Origin: Gammaproteobacteria bacterium | Lineage (GTDB): Bacteria; Pseudomonadota; Gammaproteobacteria; GRL18 | Direction of reading: 5' to 3' | Length of the DNA stretch: 57,703 bases | Assembly: GCA_015231865.1 (NCBI GenBank) | Contig: JADGAU010000003.1 | Span: 1-57,703, forward strand | Shown here: positions 43,413-53,660 of the stretch, in pieces | How the letters are laid out: each line of letters begins with the position of its first letter | How positions within the stretch are numbered: position 1 is the first letter of the stretch | Notes under the pieces: model-generated | The model's input: only the letters and a program-made list of their open reading frames with translations | Databases searched by the model: none | Told to the model about the DNA's origin: nothing | Made by a program: the position numbers and the translations under genes

Positions 43413-44648
43413 CTTGTACAATTTAGCCAACTCTTTTATTAATTCAATAGCTAAATACTGCTTCTTTCCCTGTTTAAAAATTTTAGAATTAATCTGTTCA
43501 GAATTTTTATTATCTTTCCACAGTAAATGTAATTGATTTTCGTCACTATTAAAACCTTTAGTTACACCCTTTTCATCAAAAGCAACTTGATTAGCAACAA
43601 TCATATCTAACTGTTTTACAAATAATTTCTTTTCTGCATTTTTGATTAAATTCTCTGTTTCAGCTGCAAATCCAACAATATAATCGACTTTGTTCGATAA
43701 AGCCACCTGATGAATAATATCAGGATTTTTTACTAATTTTAACTCTATTTGTTCAGAAGATTTTTTAATTTTACTGTCGGCAATATTGACAGGTCGATAA
43801 TCTGCTACCGCCGCACAGGAAATAAAAATATCGGTTTTATCCAAAAAGCGATTGACTGACTCTAACATTTGCGAAGCTGAAAAAACCGATTCAATCTGTA
43901 TATCTGTTAAAGGGCTTAAATAGGATTCAGGCAAATTAACCGGGCCTGAAACAAGAATCACATTGGCACCAGCCAATTTAGCTGCCCGGGCAATCGAGTA
44001 GCCCATTTTACCCGAACTATGATTGCTGATAAATCTGACAGGATCAATAGCTTCTCGAGTTGGTCCAGCCGTAATCATCACCGTTAAACCTTTTAATAAG
44101 TCACTATCAACTTTTTCTGAAATGTGATTTTCTAAAATTTTATTCACAATTACATCGGCTTCACTCATGCGGCCAGGTCCATTATCACCACAGGCCTGTA
44201 GACCTAACTCCGGGCCAATAAACTGATAATTTCTCTGTTTTAAAATTTGATAGTTATCCTGTGTGGCTTGAGCCTGCCACATTAGTTGATTCATTGCCGG
44301 GGCAATAATAACACTAGCATCACTTGCTAAACACAGAGTCGTTAAAAGATCATCGGCAAAACCATAGGCTAATTTAGCCATAATATTAGCTGTTGCAGGT
44401 GCGATTAAAATGATATCTGCCCACTTGGCTAATTCTATATGATCGATAGCTAATTCACTGTCTAAATCAAATAATTCACTTCTCACTTCATTATTAGAAA
44501 GCGTTTGTAATGTTTGTCGAGTTACAAACTGTTCAGCATTTGAGGTTAATACCACACGGACATTAATATCATGTTGTCTTAATTGACGTAATACGTCGAC
44601 TGCTTTAAAAGCAGCAATGCTTCCTGTGATACCGAGTAAAAGATTCAT
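43395..44648 (-). CDS. coaBC: CoaBC (Dfp), phosphopantothenoylcysteine decarboxylase/synthetase
   Basis: The 417-residue protein joins a flavoprotein CoaC domain (ITGSIAAFKAVDVLRQLRQH, LIAPATANIMAKLAYGFADD, APAMNQLMWQ, GPELGLQACGDNGPGRM with the catalytic Cys) to a CoaB domain (VMITAGPTREAIDPVRFISN, HSSGKMGYSIARAA, AAVADYRP, KNPDII). It makes 4'-phosphopantetheine for CoA. The C-terminus is encoded by the TTTTTAG repeat. Standard operon partner of dut. Confidence 0.97.
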   Translation of the reverse strand: MNLLLGITGSIAAFKAVDVLRQLRQHDINVRVVLTSNAEQFVTRQTLQTLSNNEVRSELFDLDSELAIDHIELAKWADIILIAPATANIMAKLAYGFADDLLTTLCLASDASVIIAPAMNQLMWQAQATQDNYQILKQRNYQFIGPELGLQACGDNGPGRMSEADVIVNKILENHISEKVDSDLLKGLTVMITAGPTREAIDPVRFISNHSSGKMGYSIARAAKLAGANVILVSGPVNLPESYLSPLTDIQIESVFSASQMLESVNRFLDKTDIFISCAAVADYRPVNIADSKIKKSSEQIELKLVKNPDIIHQVALSNKVDYIVGFAAETENLIKNAEKKLFVKQLDMIVANQVAFDEKGVTKGFNSDENQLHLLWKDNKNSEQINSKIFKQGKKQYLAIELIKELAKLYKLKTKN

Positions 44649-44670
44649 ATAAAATCAAAACATTCCAAAG

Positions 44671-44749
44671 AAAAATAGCCGACTACTCACATAGGATAAT
44701 TGATGCATAAAAAAGATCAATCTTCCTATGGAATAAAGTCAGCTATTTT
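44671..44749. repeat. Long imperfect inverted repeat between ilvC and coaBC
   Basis: A left arm (44671–44704) and right arm (44716–44749) of 34 nt pair at about three quarters of positions, with matched blocks AAAATAGC-GACT, CATAGGA and ATTGAT, around an 11-nt A-rich loop. It lies between the ilvC stop and the coaBC start, both on the minus strand. It could be a terminator-like structure, a small mobile-element scar or a regulatory RNA fold. Confidence 0.75.
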
Positions 44750-44795
44750 GAATGACATTGTCCCTTCGCCCCTCTCAGAGGAAAGGGTTTTATAC

Positions 44796-45860
<1,065 letters not shown>

Positions 45861-46098
45861 TTAAACATATATTTGCACAATATTCCCCTATTTACCTCAA
45901 TGCCGCTTGATACTAGAAAAGAAGAGTTAGGGGAGATTTGAATATTTTATGTAAATATTTAAATTTACATAATTGAAAGATTTTCAAATCCGTCTCAATC
46001 CACCTTAGCTAAAGGGGGAAGCTGTAAAATGCATTTTCTGAGTTTAATTACCTACCTATAAAATTGTATAAAAAAACCGTTTTAATTTAGTTAAAGAC

Positions 46099-46599
46099 TT
46101 ATAATTTCAAAGCACCTTCACCACGGCAGATCCCCATCACACCGGAGCGTACCGTTTCTAATATGGTATCAGTCTCTAAAGCTCGAATAAATGCATCTAA
46201 TTTATCGCTGGTACCAGTTAATTCAACCGTATAACTATGCTCATCAACATCAATAATTCGACCTCTAAAAATATCAACCAGACGGCTAACTTCATCTCTT
46301 AATGAGCCATGCTTTACTTTAATTAACATCATCTCACGCTCAATATGATTAACATTTCCCTGATTCATATTCAAATCATTCAATTTAACCACATCAATAA
46401 GTTTATTTAATTGCTTGGTAATCTGCTCAATAATTTCATCTGAACCATGAGTTACCAAAGTCATACGCGACAATGAACCATCTTCTGTTGGTGCAACGGT
46501 TAATGATTCTATATTATAACCACGTGCAGAAAATAACCCTGCAACCCTTGACAGTGCACCTGACTCATTTTCCATTAAAATTGAAATGATATGTCTCAT
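46099..46599 (-). CDS. ilvH: Acetolactate synthase small (regulatory) subunit IlvH
   Basis: The 166-residue protein opens with the ACT domain MRHIISILMENESGALSRVA, GLFSARGYNIESLTVAPTED, the valine-binding regulatory module, and has the C-terminal ELTGTSDKLDAFIRALE segment. It binds and activates the catalytic subunit encoded 38 nt upstream and confers feedback inhibition by valine. Confidence 0.97.
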   Translation of the reverse strand: MRHIISILMENESGALSRVAGLFSARGYNIESLTVAPTEDGSLSRMTLVTHGSDEIIEQITKQLNKLIDVVKLNDLNMNQGNVNHIEREMMLIKVKHGSLRDEVSRLVDIFRGRIIDVDEHSYTVELTGTSDKLDAFIRALETDTILETVRSGVMGICRGEGALKL

Positions 46600-46637
46600 A
46601 ACATTTTCTCACTTTCTCGTGTTAAACTCTTTTTCGA

Positions 46638-48371
46638 TTAAATCAGCTCACTTTCTGGCGCTAATTGCATTTCATGATGTCCCTTACCTGCAGAAATCAT
46701 TGGATAAACATTTGCTTCCCTATCCGTAAGAAAATCCAGGAAAACTAGTTTATCTTTCATTGCAAAAGCTTCTTTCAAAGCATCTTCCGTATCAGCAGGA
46801 TTAGTAATCTGCATACCTACATGCCCGTAACTTTCGGCTAGCTTAACAAAATCAGGAATAGTATCCATATAGGACATGGCATAACGACCTTCATAGAAGA
46901 ACTCCTGCCATTGTCTAACCATACCCAAATACTTATTATTCAGGTTGATAATTTTAATCGGTAAACCATATTGCAGACAAGTTGCTAACTCCTGAATATT
47001 CATTTGAATACTACCCTCACCAGTAATACAGGCGACAGTTGCTTCAGGGTGAGCTAATTGAACGCCCATAGCCGCTGGCAAACCAAACCCCATGGTGCCT
47101 AGACCTCCTGAGTTAATCCATTGTCTAGGCTCATCAAATAAATAATATTGGGCCGCAAACATCTGGTGCTGACCCACATCAGATGTAACAAAGGCTTTAC
47201 CTTTAGTGACCTTATATAATTTTTCTACTACTGATTGAGGCTGGATAACATCTTTTTTCTTTTTATAGCTTAAGCATTTTTTCTTACGCCAATCCTCAAT
47301 CTCTTTCCACCAGTTTGTGAACCTTGTTTCATCTTCGTTAACACCTAATTCATCAAGCACGGTAATTAAATCAGTCAATACTTCTTCTACATCACCAACT
47401 ATTGGCACATCAACTTTAACATTTTTAGAAATTGATGAGGGGTCAATATCTATATGAATAATTTTTGCATCCGGACAGAATTTTTCCAGATTACCCGTCA
47501 CCCTATCATCGAATCTAGCACCAACAGCAATTAACACGTCGGTTTCATGCATCGCCATATTAGCTTCATAAGTACCGTGCATCCCTAACATACCTAATGA
47601 ACGTTTAGCTGTCCCAGGGTAAGCACCTAATCCCATTAATGTTTGTGTAATGGGCAGGTTTAAACGATCGACAATTTTTCTTAACTCATTTGAGGCATTT
47701 GATAAAACAACACCACCACCGGTATACATAACCGGCTTTTTAGCAGATAAAATTAACTTAACTGCTTTTTTAACCTGTTTGTGATTACCTTTGATATTAG
47801 GATTATAAGAACGCATCGAAACATTGCTGGGATATACATAATCCATTTTTACATTAGGATCAGTCATATCCTTAGGGATGTCGATTAATACTGGTCCTGG
47901 CCTGCCTGTTGAAGCAACATAAAAAGCTTTTCTAAGTGTTGGCGCTAAATCTTCCAGTTTTTTAACCAGGAAATTATGCTTAACACAAGGTCGAGAAATA
48001 CCAACCGAGTCAACTTCCTGAAAGGCATCACTACCAATCATCGCCGTAGGCACCTGACCAGAAATAACAACCATTGGAATAGAATCCATATAGGCCGTTG
48101 CAATACCAGTGACCGCATTGGTCATACCAGGACCGGAAGTGACCAGCACCACACCAACTTTACCAGTTGAACGTGCATATCCATCTGCAGCATGAGCAGC
48201 AGCCTGTTCATGTCTCACTAGCACATGTTTGACTTTATCTTGCTTAAATAATGCGTCATAGATATGCAAGACTGATCCGCCCGGATAGCCAAAAATGTAT
48301 TCAACCCCTTCATCTGCAAGGAAAGTTGAGATTATTTCTGCTCCTGATAACTCCACTTTGATATGCTCCAA
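46638..48371 (-). CDS. ilvB: Acetolactate synthase large subunit (IlvB/IlvI)
   Basis: The 577-residue ThDP enzyme has the PYR domain (IFGYPGGSVLHIYDAL, LVRHEQAAAHAADGYARSTG with the catalytic Glu), the central FAD-binding domain, and the PP domain (GGLGTMGFGLPAAMGVQLAH; GEGSIQMNIQELAT; NNKYLGMVRQWQEFFYEGRY). It condenses pyruvate to acetolactate. It starts the ilvB–ilvH–ilvC block; whether it is the IlvB or IlvI isozyme cannot be decided by motif. Confidence 0.97.
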   Translation of the reverse strand: MEHIKVELSGAEIISTFLADEGVEYIFGYPGGSVLHIYDALFKQDKVKHVLVRHEQAAAHAADGYARSTGKVGVVLVTSGPGMTNAVTGIATAYMDSIPMVVISGQVPTAMIGSDAFQEVDSVGISRPCVKHNFLVKKLEDLAPTLRKAFYVASTGRPGPVLIDIPKDMTDPNVKMDYVYPSNVSMRSYNPNIKGNHKQVKKAVKLILSAKKPVMYTGGGVVLSNASNELRKIVDRLNLPITQTLMGLGAYPGTAKRSLGMLGMHGTYEANMAMHETDVLIAVGARFDDRVTGNLEKFCPDAKIIHIDIDPSSISKNVKVDVPIVGDVEEVLTDLITVLDELGVNEDETRFTNWWKEIEDWRKKKCLSYKKKKDVIQPQSVVEKLYKVTKGKAFVTSDVGQHQMFAAQYYLFDEPRQWINSGGLGTMGFGLPAAMGVQLAHPEATVACITGEGSIQMNIQELATCLQYGLPIKIINLNNKYLGMVRQWQEFFYEGRYAMSYMDTIPDFVKLAESYGHVGMQITNPADTEDALKEAFAMKDKLVFLDFLTDREANVYPMISAGKGHHEMQLAPESELI

Positions 48372-48927
48372 ATTTAAATCCGAATGCTGTCATAAAACCG
48401 ACATTTTACAAGGTTAAAACACCTAAAAAACATCCGAAACTAATAGATTTATTAATAAATTAAGACTAATCGCCTATTATGCTAAAATCATTTCTGAAAA
48501 TCCAGGCCTTTTAGCTTTCTATTGCAATAGGGATATATTGCTTAAACAAAAATTGTCTTTGTACTAATAATTCAAAAAACTGATTAGCTTGTTATCTTAG
48601 GGCACTTGCCAGTCAAAACAAGGATTGTATAAAAATAAAATACTTTATATAGTTGGGTTTAAATAAAACGTCTTACCATATTGTTGATTATCACTGGGTT
48701 TAATGCTCTTGATAAATGTATCAGTCTGAGTTTTCTTCATTATTTATATTTATTCAGAAAAAGTTATAGGCTATAATGTACTCAAGTTAAGTCAGGTAAA
48801 TCATTTTTTATAGGTGATTTTATTAGCGGTTTATAGTGAATACTTCAGAAAATATTGTCTTAACGATAATAATTGAATACTTTCAAAATCCTTAATATAT
48901 CAAGGGACGGAAGGTATTTTAACCATT
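48372..48927. other. Intergenic, no gene supported
   Basis: 556 bp upstream of ilvB (its promoter region, minus strand) and upstream of the tRNA-Pro gene. I see no open frame with a start and no leader peptide rich in branched-chain codons. A TTGTTAA/TTAACAA-like element and T-rich tracts are present but not diagnostic. Confidence 0.4.
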
Positions 48928-49004
48928 CGGGGCATAGCGCAGCCTGGTAGCGCACCAGCATGGGGTGCTGGGGGTCGAAGGTTCAAATCCTTCTGTCCCG
49001 ACCA
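48928..49004 (+). tRNA. tRNA-Pro (anticodon GGG), CCA encoded
   Basis: The 77-nt gene folds as a cloverleaf: acceptor CGGGGCA pairs with TGTCCCG, D-arm GCGC-AGCCTGGTA-GCGC, anticodon stem CCAGC/GCTGG with loop ATGGGGT (anticodon GGG), T-arm GAAGG-TTCAAAT-CCTTC, discriminator A and CCA. It closely resembles E. coli proL. Its 3' half is the integration target of the element at 48960–51007. Confidence 0.95.
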
Positions 49005-49007
49005 ATT
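48960..49007 (+). repeat. att site, tRNA copy (attL)
   Basis: The 3' 45 nt of tRNA-Pro plus three bases (ATT). Identical to 50960–51007. Confidence 0.88.
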
Positions 49008-49036
49008 AAATCAATACTTTGCATTGTTAACTCAAT

Positions 49037-49159
49037 TCATTGTAAGCCCAGAAAGCCTACCTGACGTAATAATTTAAAATCAATAGGTTCATCACTGAAA
49101 AATGCAGAATGGTAGTGCAGGAGCCAGGCCTGTTGCTCCAGATGATAATCCATCTCCAT
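49037..49159 (-). CDS. Small ORF of 40 aa inside the element
   Basis: The frame MEMDYHLEQQAWLLHYHSAF continues FSDEPIDFKLLRQVGFLGL and stops. I do not recognise it. The composition is protein-like, and it could be the end of a lost gene or a small element-encoded protein. A further short open stretch on the plus strand (about 49195–49320) is equally unassigned. Confidence 0.35.
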   Translation of the reverse strand: MEMDYHLEQQAWLLHYHSAFFSDEPIDFKLLRQVGFLGLQ

Positions 49160-49341
49160 ACACCCAGTTACACAACAATCAATTCCAGCTCGGTTTATTC
49201 GCTGCCTAAATGAAGTTTATGCCAATTCAATTAACAACCAAGCGTTACAAAAAATCTTTAATGAAATAAAAGCTACTAGAGTGAATATAAAAAAATTGAT
49301 AGAAGGTAAATTAGTTGATTAACTTAACTGTTGCACAATAA

Positions 49342-49692
49342 TTATTTAGTTTTATCCTTAATGTACTGTAAATCTTCTTGCAGCCTAATAGGCATATCCA
49401 TTGATTCATGCAATATAGACATGATACCTAAATCACCATTACTAAGCTCACGAAAAAATATATAGTGATGTTGATAACGACTAAAATAAATTGGTACTTT
49501 TTGAGCCAGGACTGGCATAAAGGAAGATGGTAATGGATGCCATAACATTTTGGTTTCTGTAAGCTTATCCAGATGCTGGTGAAGTTCCCGAATGTATTTT
49601 TCAGCTTGTGCTTCACCCCAGGTTTCAAAGGTATAGTGCCATATACCGTCTTGCTGCTTATCAGCAGTTGAATAAAATAGGTAACGTGTCAT
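49342..49692 (-). CDS. parE: ParE/RelE-family toxin
   Basis: The 116-residue protein has the ParE layout: a helical hairpin (TWGEAQAEKYIRELHQHLDK), LPSSFMPVLAQKVPIYFSRY and QHHYIFFRELSNGDLGIMSI, ending in a helical tail. Its start overlaps the parD stop by 4 nt. ParE toxins inhibit gyrase. The module probably stabilised the element and looks intact. Confidence 0.88.
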   Translation of the reverse strand: MTRYLFYSTADKQQDGIWHYTFETWGEAQAEKYIRELHQHLDKLTETKMLWHPLPSSFMPVLAQKVPIYFSRYQHHYIFFRELSNGDLGIMSILHESMDMPIRLQEDLQYIKDKTK

Positions 49693-49946
49693 GCTACTTT
49701 CTTTTTATTTCGAGCAATAACATCAGCAGCAGAAACCTGCTGATACTCAGATTCATCGGCATACAGGGCTGGTTCAAGTTCATTGCGCAACCAGTTCCAG
49801 GCTTCTTTACGACTTGTAATATCTTTTCGGATTAAATCACGGATATATTCACTGGAATTTTCATATAGGCCATGATCACCTGTTTGTTGCAGAAGGTGTT
49901 TTCTGAGTTCTCCCGTAATACGCACATTAACATTATCAGATGCCAT
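49689..49946 (-). CDS. parD: ParD-family antitoxin
   Basis: From ATG 49946 (an upstream frame adds five residues) the 85-residue protein reads DNVNVRITGELRKHLLQQTG, then LYENSSEYIRDLIRKDITSR, the ribbon-helix-helix ParD motif, with a toxin-binding tail. It represses the operon and neutralises the toxin that follows with a 4-nt overlap. Confidence 0.88.
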   Translation of the reverse strand: MASDNVNVRITGELRKHLLQQTGDHGLYENSSEYIRDLIRKDITSRKEAWNWLRNELEPALYADESEYQQVSAADVIARNKKKVA

Positions 49947-50042
49947 GATTCTTAACTCCAAATTTAAAAATGTTAGAAGGCTTAGTATAATTATGACACC
50001 GTAAAGAATATATTCAATATAATTTACACATAAATATTTGAT

Positions 50043-50800
50043 TTATGCGAAATGTTTAAATTTTTCAGACCACTTATTTAATGCTTTCTTTCGTTCATCA
50101 AGCATTTCATCCTTATTATAGGTAGCCATTATTTTGGGCATCTTATGTCTGGGAAGTTTTTCAATAACAACCGGGTTTGTTTTTAACAATTCTCCCTGCT
50201 GTGTCGCAAAGGTGCGTCTTAAGTCATGTGGTGTCCATTTATCGATACCAATTCATCCCATTCAGCCATTCTTAATTCGCCCGAACGTACTCCAGTTAGT
50301 AATAATATTTTTACTGCTAAAACAATAGCAGGGCTAATTTTATGTTGGTCACTATCGATAAATTTCCAGATGATTTTTATCTCATCCATTGTCAATACAC
50401 GTTCTCGTGGTTTCTAACTTTAGCTTTAATATCTCAGCATCTAATATTTGTTTTAGTTGTTTTGGCTGTTTCCGGTGAACTTTTATGTATTTTGTGTAAA
50501 AATCATCTGCCAGTTCTTTAATCGTTTTAATGGAGTTTTCTTCTCATCCAACAAGTCAATACTTTGTTTGTGAGAAATTCGAGCTTCACCTTGAAGAGAT
50601 CGAGCCTTACTAATACTGACAGAGGGGTAATTACCCAGACTCATAGTTCGGGTTCGTTTGTTGATAGTATATCGGTATAACCAGGTTTTTAGTCCTGAAG
50701 ATGATATTCTTAATCTCAATCCTGAATCAATTGAAACATCATATCGTTTATCTTTAGGTTTTAATGATTTGATAAAAGAATCTGTAATGTGTTTTGCCAT
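50043..50800 (-). pseudogene. Tyrosine recombinase (DUF4102/P4-type), frameshifted and internally deleted
   Basis: The N-terminal piece has MAKHITDSFIKSLKPKDKRY and LRLRISSSGLKTWLYRYTIN, LGNYPSVSISKARS, a P4-integrase arm-binding domain. After frameshifts near 50483 and 50415 the catalytic half appears: LTGVRSGELRMAEWDEL (box I Arg), then a jump to KWTPHDLRRTFATQ (box II) and MATYNKDEMLDERK (Tyr). Roughly 100 residues between box I and box II are deleted. Dead, but it identifies the element's origin. Confidence 0.88.
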
Positions 50801-50959
50801 GTCTTTATCCATGTTTGGATTGCAACCATACCTGGTTACAATTTCATTGCCATATAATGACTGAAATTGAAGAGTTATGATAACATGAAATTATAATAAT
50901 CTTTATAAATCAATGGTATTGAGGTGGTGTGAGGTTTGGTGATTTAAGAAGTAGAAATT

Positions 50960-51007
50960 ATGGGGTGCTGGGGGTCGAAGGTTCAAATCCTTCTGTCCCG
51001 ACCAATT
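50960..51007 (+). repeat. att site, displaced tRNA 3' end (attR)
   Basis: Perfect 48-bp copy of 48960–49007, carrying the anticodon-stem 3' half, T-arm, acceptor 3' strand and CCA. It cannot fold as a tRNA. Confidence 0.88.
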
Positions 51008-51011
51008 CACC

Positions 51012-51365
51012 TTATAAATCTTTGGCAGCCAACTTTGATGCATTAACTAATTCATCACCATTAAATCCAGAGTTATTGGAAATAGTCATCAGTTCATCTG
51101 CTGTTAAATCTGTGATTTCATTTTTTGCATACAGGGTCAAAAGATAAAACCTATGATTTTCATCCAAATAATAAGAAATTATCCTGACTCCTGAACGTTT
51201 TCCTTTACCTTTTGCTTGCTAGCGTATTTTCCTGATCCGACCAATACCTTTAATTACTTCACCTGTTTAGGGATTTTCAAGTATTACAGACTGTAGTTGC
51301 CTATAACTGTCATCAGTCAAGTAGTCAGGTAAGAGTTTTTCAAAGATTTTGGTAGATTATGCTCC
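51012..51365 (-). pseudogene. RelE/HigB-like toxin with in-frame stops
   Basis: The minus frame reads KIFEKLLPDYLTDDSYRQLQ, a TAA, TGEVIKGIGRIRKIR, a TAG where Trp is expected, then KRSGVRIISYYLDENHRFYL, LTLYAKNEITDLTADELMTI and a C-terminal tail. GVRII-YY and LTLYAKNE are the HigB-2 signature. Two nonsense codons inactivate it. It lies just outside the right att copy, so it may be older than the element. Confidence 0.8.
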
Positions 51366-51384
51366 AGTAATTTTTCTTTTCCCG

Positions 51385-51828
51385 CTATCTGGAACCAAGA
51401 ATATAACCAACTACTCCACCAGTAACTAATAAAGCAGCTAAATCATCTCCATGTAATCTATGATTCTTGCTGAAATAAACTACTCTATCTTTCTTATGAT
51501 GCCTGTCGTGGCGGTGATGCTTATTATGACGGCGTTTATCATGATCTCGGTAATGATAGTGTCTTTTAGCATAATGTTTATCAAACCTGTAATGTCTGTT
51601 GTATTTATGATGTCTATGATGTTTGCTGTACCTATCATTTCTGTGATGTTTTTCATATTTATGATATTTATGCTTATTTTTAGATGATGGCTTATGTGAT
51701 TTTTTCTGTTGATGCTGGGAGTAGTTCTGAAGATCACCATATTTATTGAACTTATCTTGATGCTCCCTTGCCGACACACCTGTAACTAATGTAAGACTTA
51801 ATAATGCAGCTGCTAGTATTTTATTCAT
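51385..51828 (-). CDS. Secreted His/Lys-rich protein
   Basis: A signal peptide (MNKILAAALLSLTLVTGVSA) is followed by a region (about 40–110) of roughly 24 His residues with Lys, Arg, Tyr and Asp, and a hydrophobic Gly-rich end (LAALLVTGGVVGYILGSR). The C-terminus could anchor in the outer membrane or self-associate. His-rich stretches of this kind bind Ni, Zn or Cu; metal storage is a guess. The GC of the region is ordinary. Confidence 0.75.
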   Translation of the reverse strand: MNKILAAALLSLTLVTGVSAREHQDKFNKYGDLQNYSQHQQKKSHKPSSKNKHKYHKYEKHHRNDRYSKHHRHHKYNRHYRFDKHYAKRHYHYRDHDKRRHNKHHRHDRHHKKDRVVYFSKNHRLHGDDLAALLVTGGVVGYILGSR

Positions 51829-51993
51829 TTTCTTTCTCCTGTTAAGTTGAGACTATTATCACAGGATAATAATGAACAGAAGATGAACCGGATGATTTAG
51901 CTATGGTTTGTAGATACAACTGATGAAGTTAATAATATTAAGTTATAGTTTGATTTTAGTATTCTAGAATTTTTGATAGCAATTTAATTAGTT

Positions 51994-53121
51994 TTAATAA
52001 ATATTATCAAAAGTGTATTGTTCTTCGCTATCTTCATTATGATTTAGGCCGTCTTTTAATACGCTCACATCCTTTATACCAGATAAAATCATAATAAAAG
52101 CAGCAACAATACTTCTATTACCTGTATCACAAAAAACTATGTATGGTTGATTTTTATTTAGTTTGAGCATTTCAGAACGTAGTCTATACATAGGAATATG
52201 CGTTGAGTTTTTTATAGTATTATTTTTTATTTCTTTCAAATCCCTTACATCTATAGAGTCAACTCCCTGTTCAATATGCATGTCAAACTGATTATAACTA
52301 ATTGCAGGAATGCTGGATAAAACACTACAAAGCTGCTCTTGATTGATACGAGCAAGAATACCATCTGTTGCCATTCTAATCGTTGCATTTCTTTTTTTAC
52401 CTAATATTAAGCTTTCTTCACCAAAATATTGCTTCGCATCAATTAAGGCAATGACTTTATTCTTTTGGCTTGCCTCATCATATTTAATGACCTGACATTT
52501 TCCTTTTCTTATTAAATAAAAATAATCTCCACTTATTCCTTCACTAAAAATAAGTTTTCCTTTTTTGACCGGAATATCAGGTTGTTTTTCAAAAAACATT
52601 GAAATTAATTTAGATAAAGGCAGTGTATCATTGCTGCTACTCTCGTTGATGTCATTAGATTGATTATCACTATTATTAATACATAAAGTTAATAATTCTT
52701 TATCAACTCGCATCAAAATGGACTTTTTTGATGAAGAAGCAGTATATAAACGAGGTTTGATTTTTGCTATTTCACTCAAACTACTCTTACTATTTAATGT
52801 AATTTCAACCGCTTTACCATCCTGAGCGACTAGCTGAACACATCCTTTGAGTAAAAAATAATGGAACTGATCTTGTTCACCTATTGAAAAAATAAGCGCT
52901 TCATCTTCATATTCAACAAATTCAGCATGGGCAATGAGGTATTCAAACTGTTCGGTTAAAAGTGTATTTAGAGGATTATAATCTTTCAGTTTGTCAACAA
53001 TTGATCCAGACAATTCAGTAACAGAAACTAACTTCCCGTTTAAAGCTTGATAATCTGATGAATCATGAACACCAGAAGATATAAGATTAAATAATTTTTG
53101 ATTTGTTTCGTCAGAAGTCAT
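51994..53121 (-). CDS. Tandem cyclic-nucleotide-binding domains fused to rhodanese
   Basis: The 375-residue protein has a divergent CNB domain (about 45–150; FEYLIAHAEFVEYEDEALIF, YFLLKGCVQLVAQDGKAVEI), a second CNB domain (about 165–270; VKKGKLIFSEGISGDYFYLI, YFGEESLILGKKRNATIRMA with FGE and R-N-A-T), and a rhodanese domain (about 285–370) with the active-site loop VFCDTGNRS. A sulfurtransferase under cyclic-nucleotide control is implied by fusion, not shown. Confidence 0.85.
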   Translation of the reverse strand: MTSDETNQKLFNLISSGVHDSSDYQALNGKLVSVTELSGSIVDKLKDYNPLNTLLTEQFEYLIAHAEFVEYEDEALIFSIGEQDQFHYFLLKGCVQLVAQDGKAVEITLNSKSSLSEIAKIKPRLYTASSSKKSILMRVDKELLTLCINNSDNQSNDINESSSNDTLPLSKLISMFFEKQPDIPVKKGKLIFSEGISGDYFYLIRKGKCQVIKYDEASQKNKVIALIDAKQYFGEESLILGKKRNATIRMATDGILARINQEQLCSVLSSIPAISYNQFDMHIEQGVDSIDVRDLKEIKNNTIKNSTHIPMYRLRSEMLKLNKNQPYIVFCDTGNRSIVAAFIMILSGIKDVSVLKDGLNHNEDSEEQYTFDNIY

Positions 53122-53660
53122 TGAAGTCTATTATAGTTATTTATAGTTATTATTTTATTTTATTTTAACTTAGTTTCACTCAGCCTCTTCAGATGCATAC
53201 AAGGCTTTGGGCAAAATACAGTCATTAAATTAGCTACTAATAAGTGACTAATTTGGTTTTATATGTAACATGTCAGTTGACGACAATGCTTACCTTTTTT
53301 CACTAGAATAAACAAGTTAATTTAATTATTCAACAATTGATAAAGTCTCACAGTAAATCTCGGTCAAATAGTTTATTTCTTAAATTCACATCTAATTCAA
53401 TTTTTAGAACACACACCAAATTCAACACTCTCTTGAGTGTATTTCTTCACGGACAGTGATTTATGCTCTTTTCGTCAGTCACATCTCCTCATAATGTGCT
53501 TTGGACAACTTTGGTTAATTGCCCAGTGACTAGCTTACTTGCCAGCAAATGTCTCAACATTTTGAACAGTGTTTTAAAAGGCCCATGACACTTCTAAAGT
53601 GTATTACTTAATGATAAAGTACGCAAAGAAATCGACTTTAGTGGATAAAATCTGTACATC
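53122..53660. promoter_or_regulatory. Regulatory region with twin ACACT–AGTGT palindromes
   Basis: 539 bp separate the CNB–rhodanese gene from the transporter operon. ACACTC-TCTT-GAGTGT at 53425–53440 and ACACTT-CTA-AAGTGT at 53588–53602 are near-identical palindromes followed by the same ATT, about 160 bp apart, the nearer 59 bp before the transporter start. They look like paired operator sites. No other gene is seen. Confidence 0.55.

Larger units (their letters stand above)
48960..51007. mobile_element. 2-kb integrative-element remnant in tRNA-Pro
   Basis: A 48-bp perfect direct repeat (48960–49007 and 50960–51007, exactly 2000 bp apart) flanks a parDE pair and a broken tyrosine recombinase. 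The left copy is inside the tRNA gene and the right copy is its displaced 3' end, the classic result of site-specific insertion. The recombinase start is next to the right repeat. With the integrase dead the element is immobile unless helped. Confidence 0.85.

Noticed and set aside
50960-51007. Second tRNA-Pro gene
   Set aside because: Only the 3' half is present; the acceptor 5' strand, D-arm and anticodon stem 5' side are missing, so it is an att copy.
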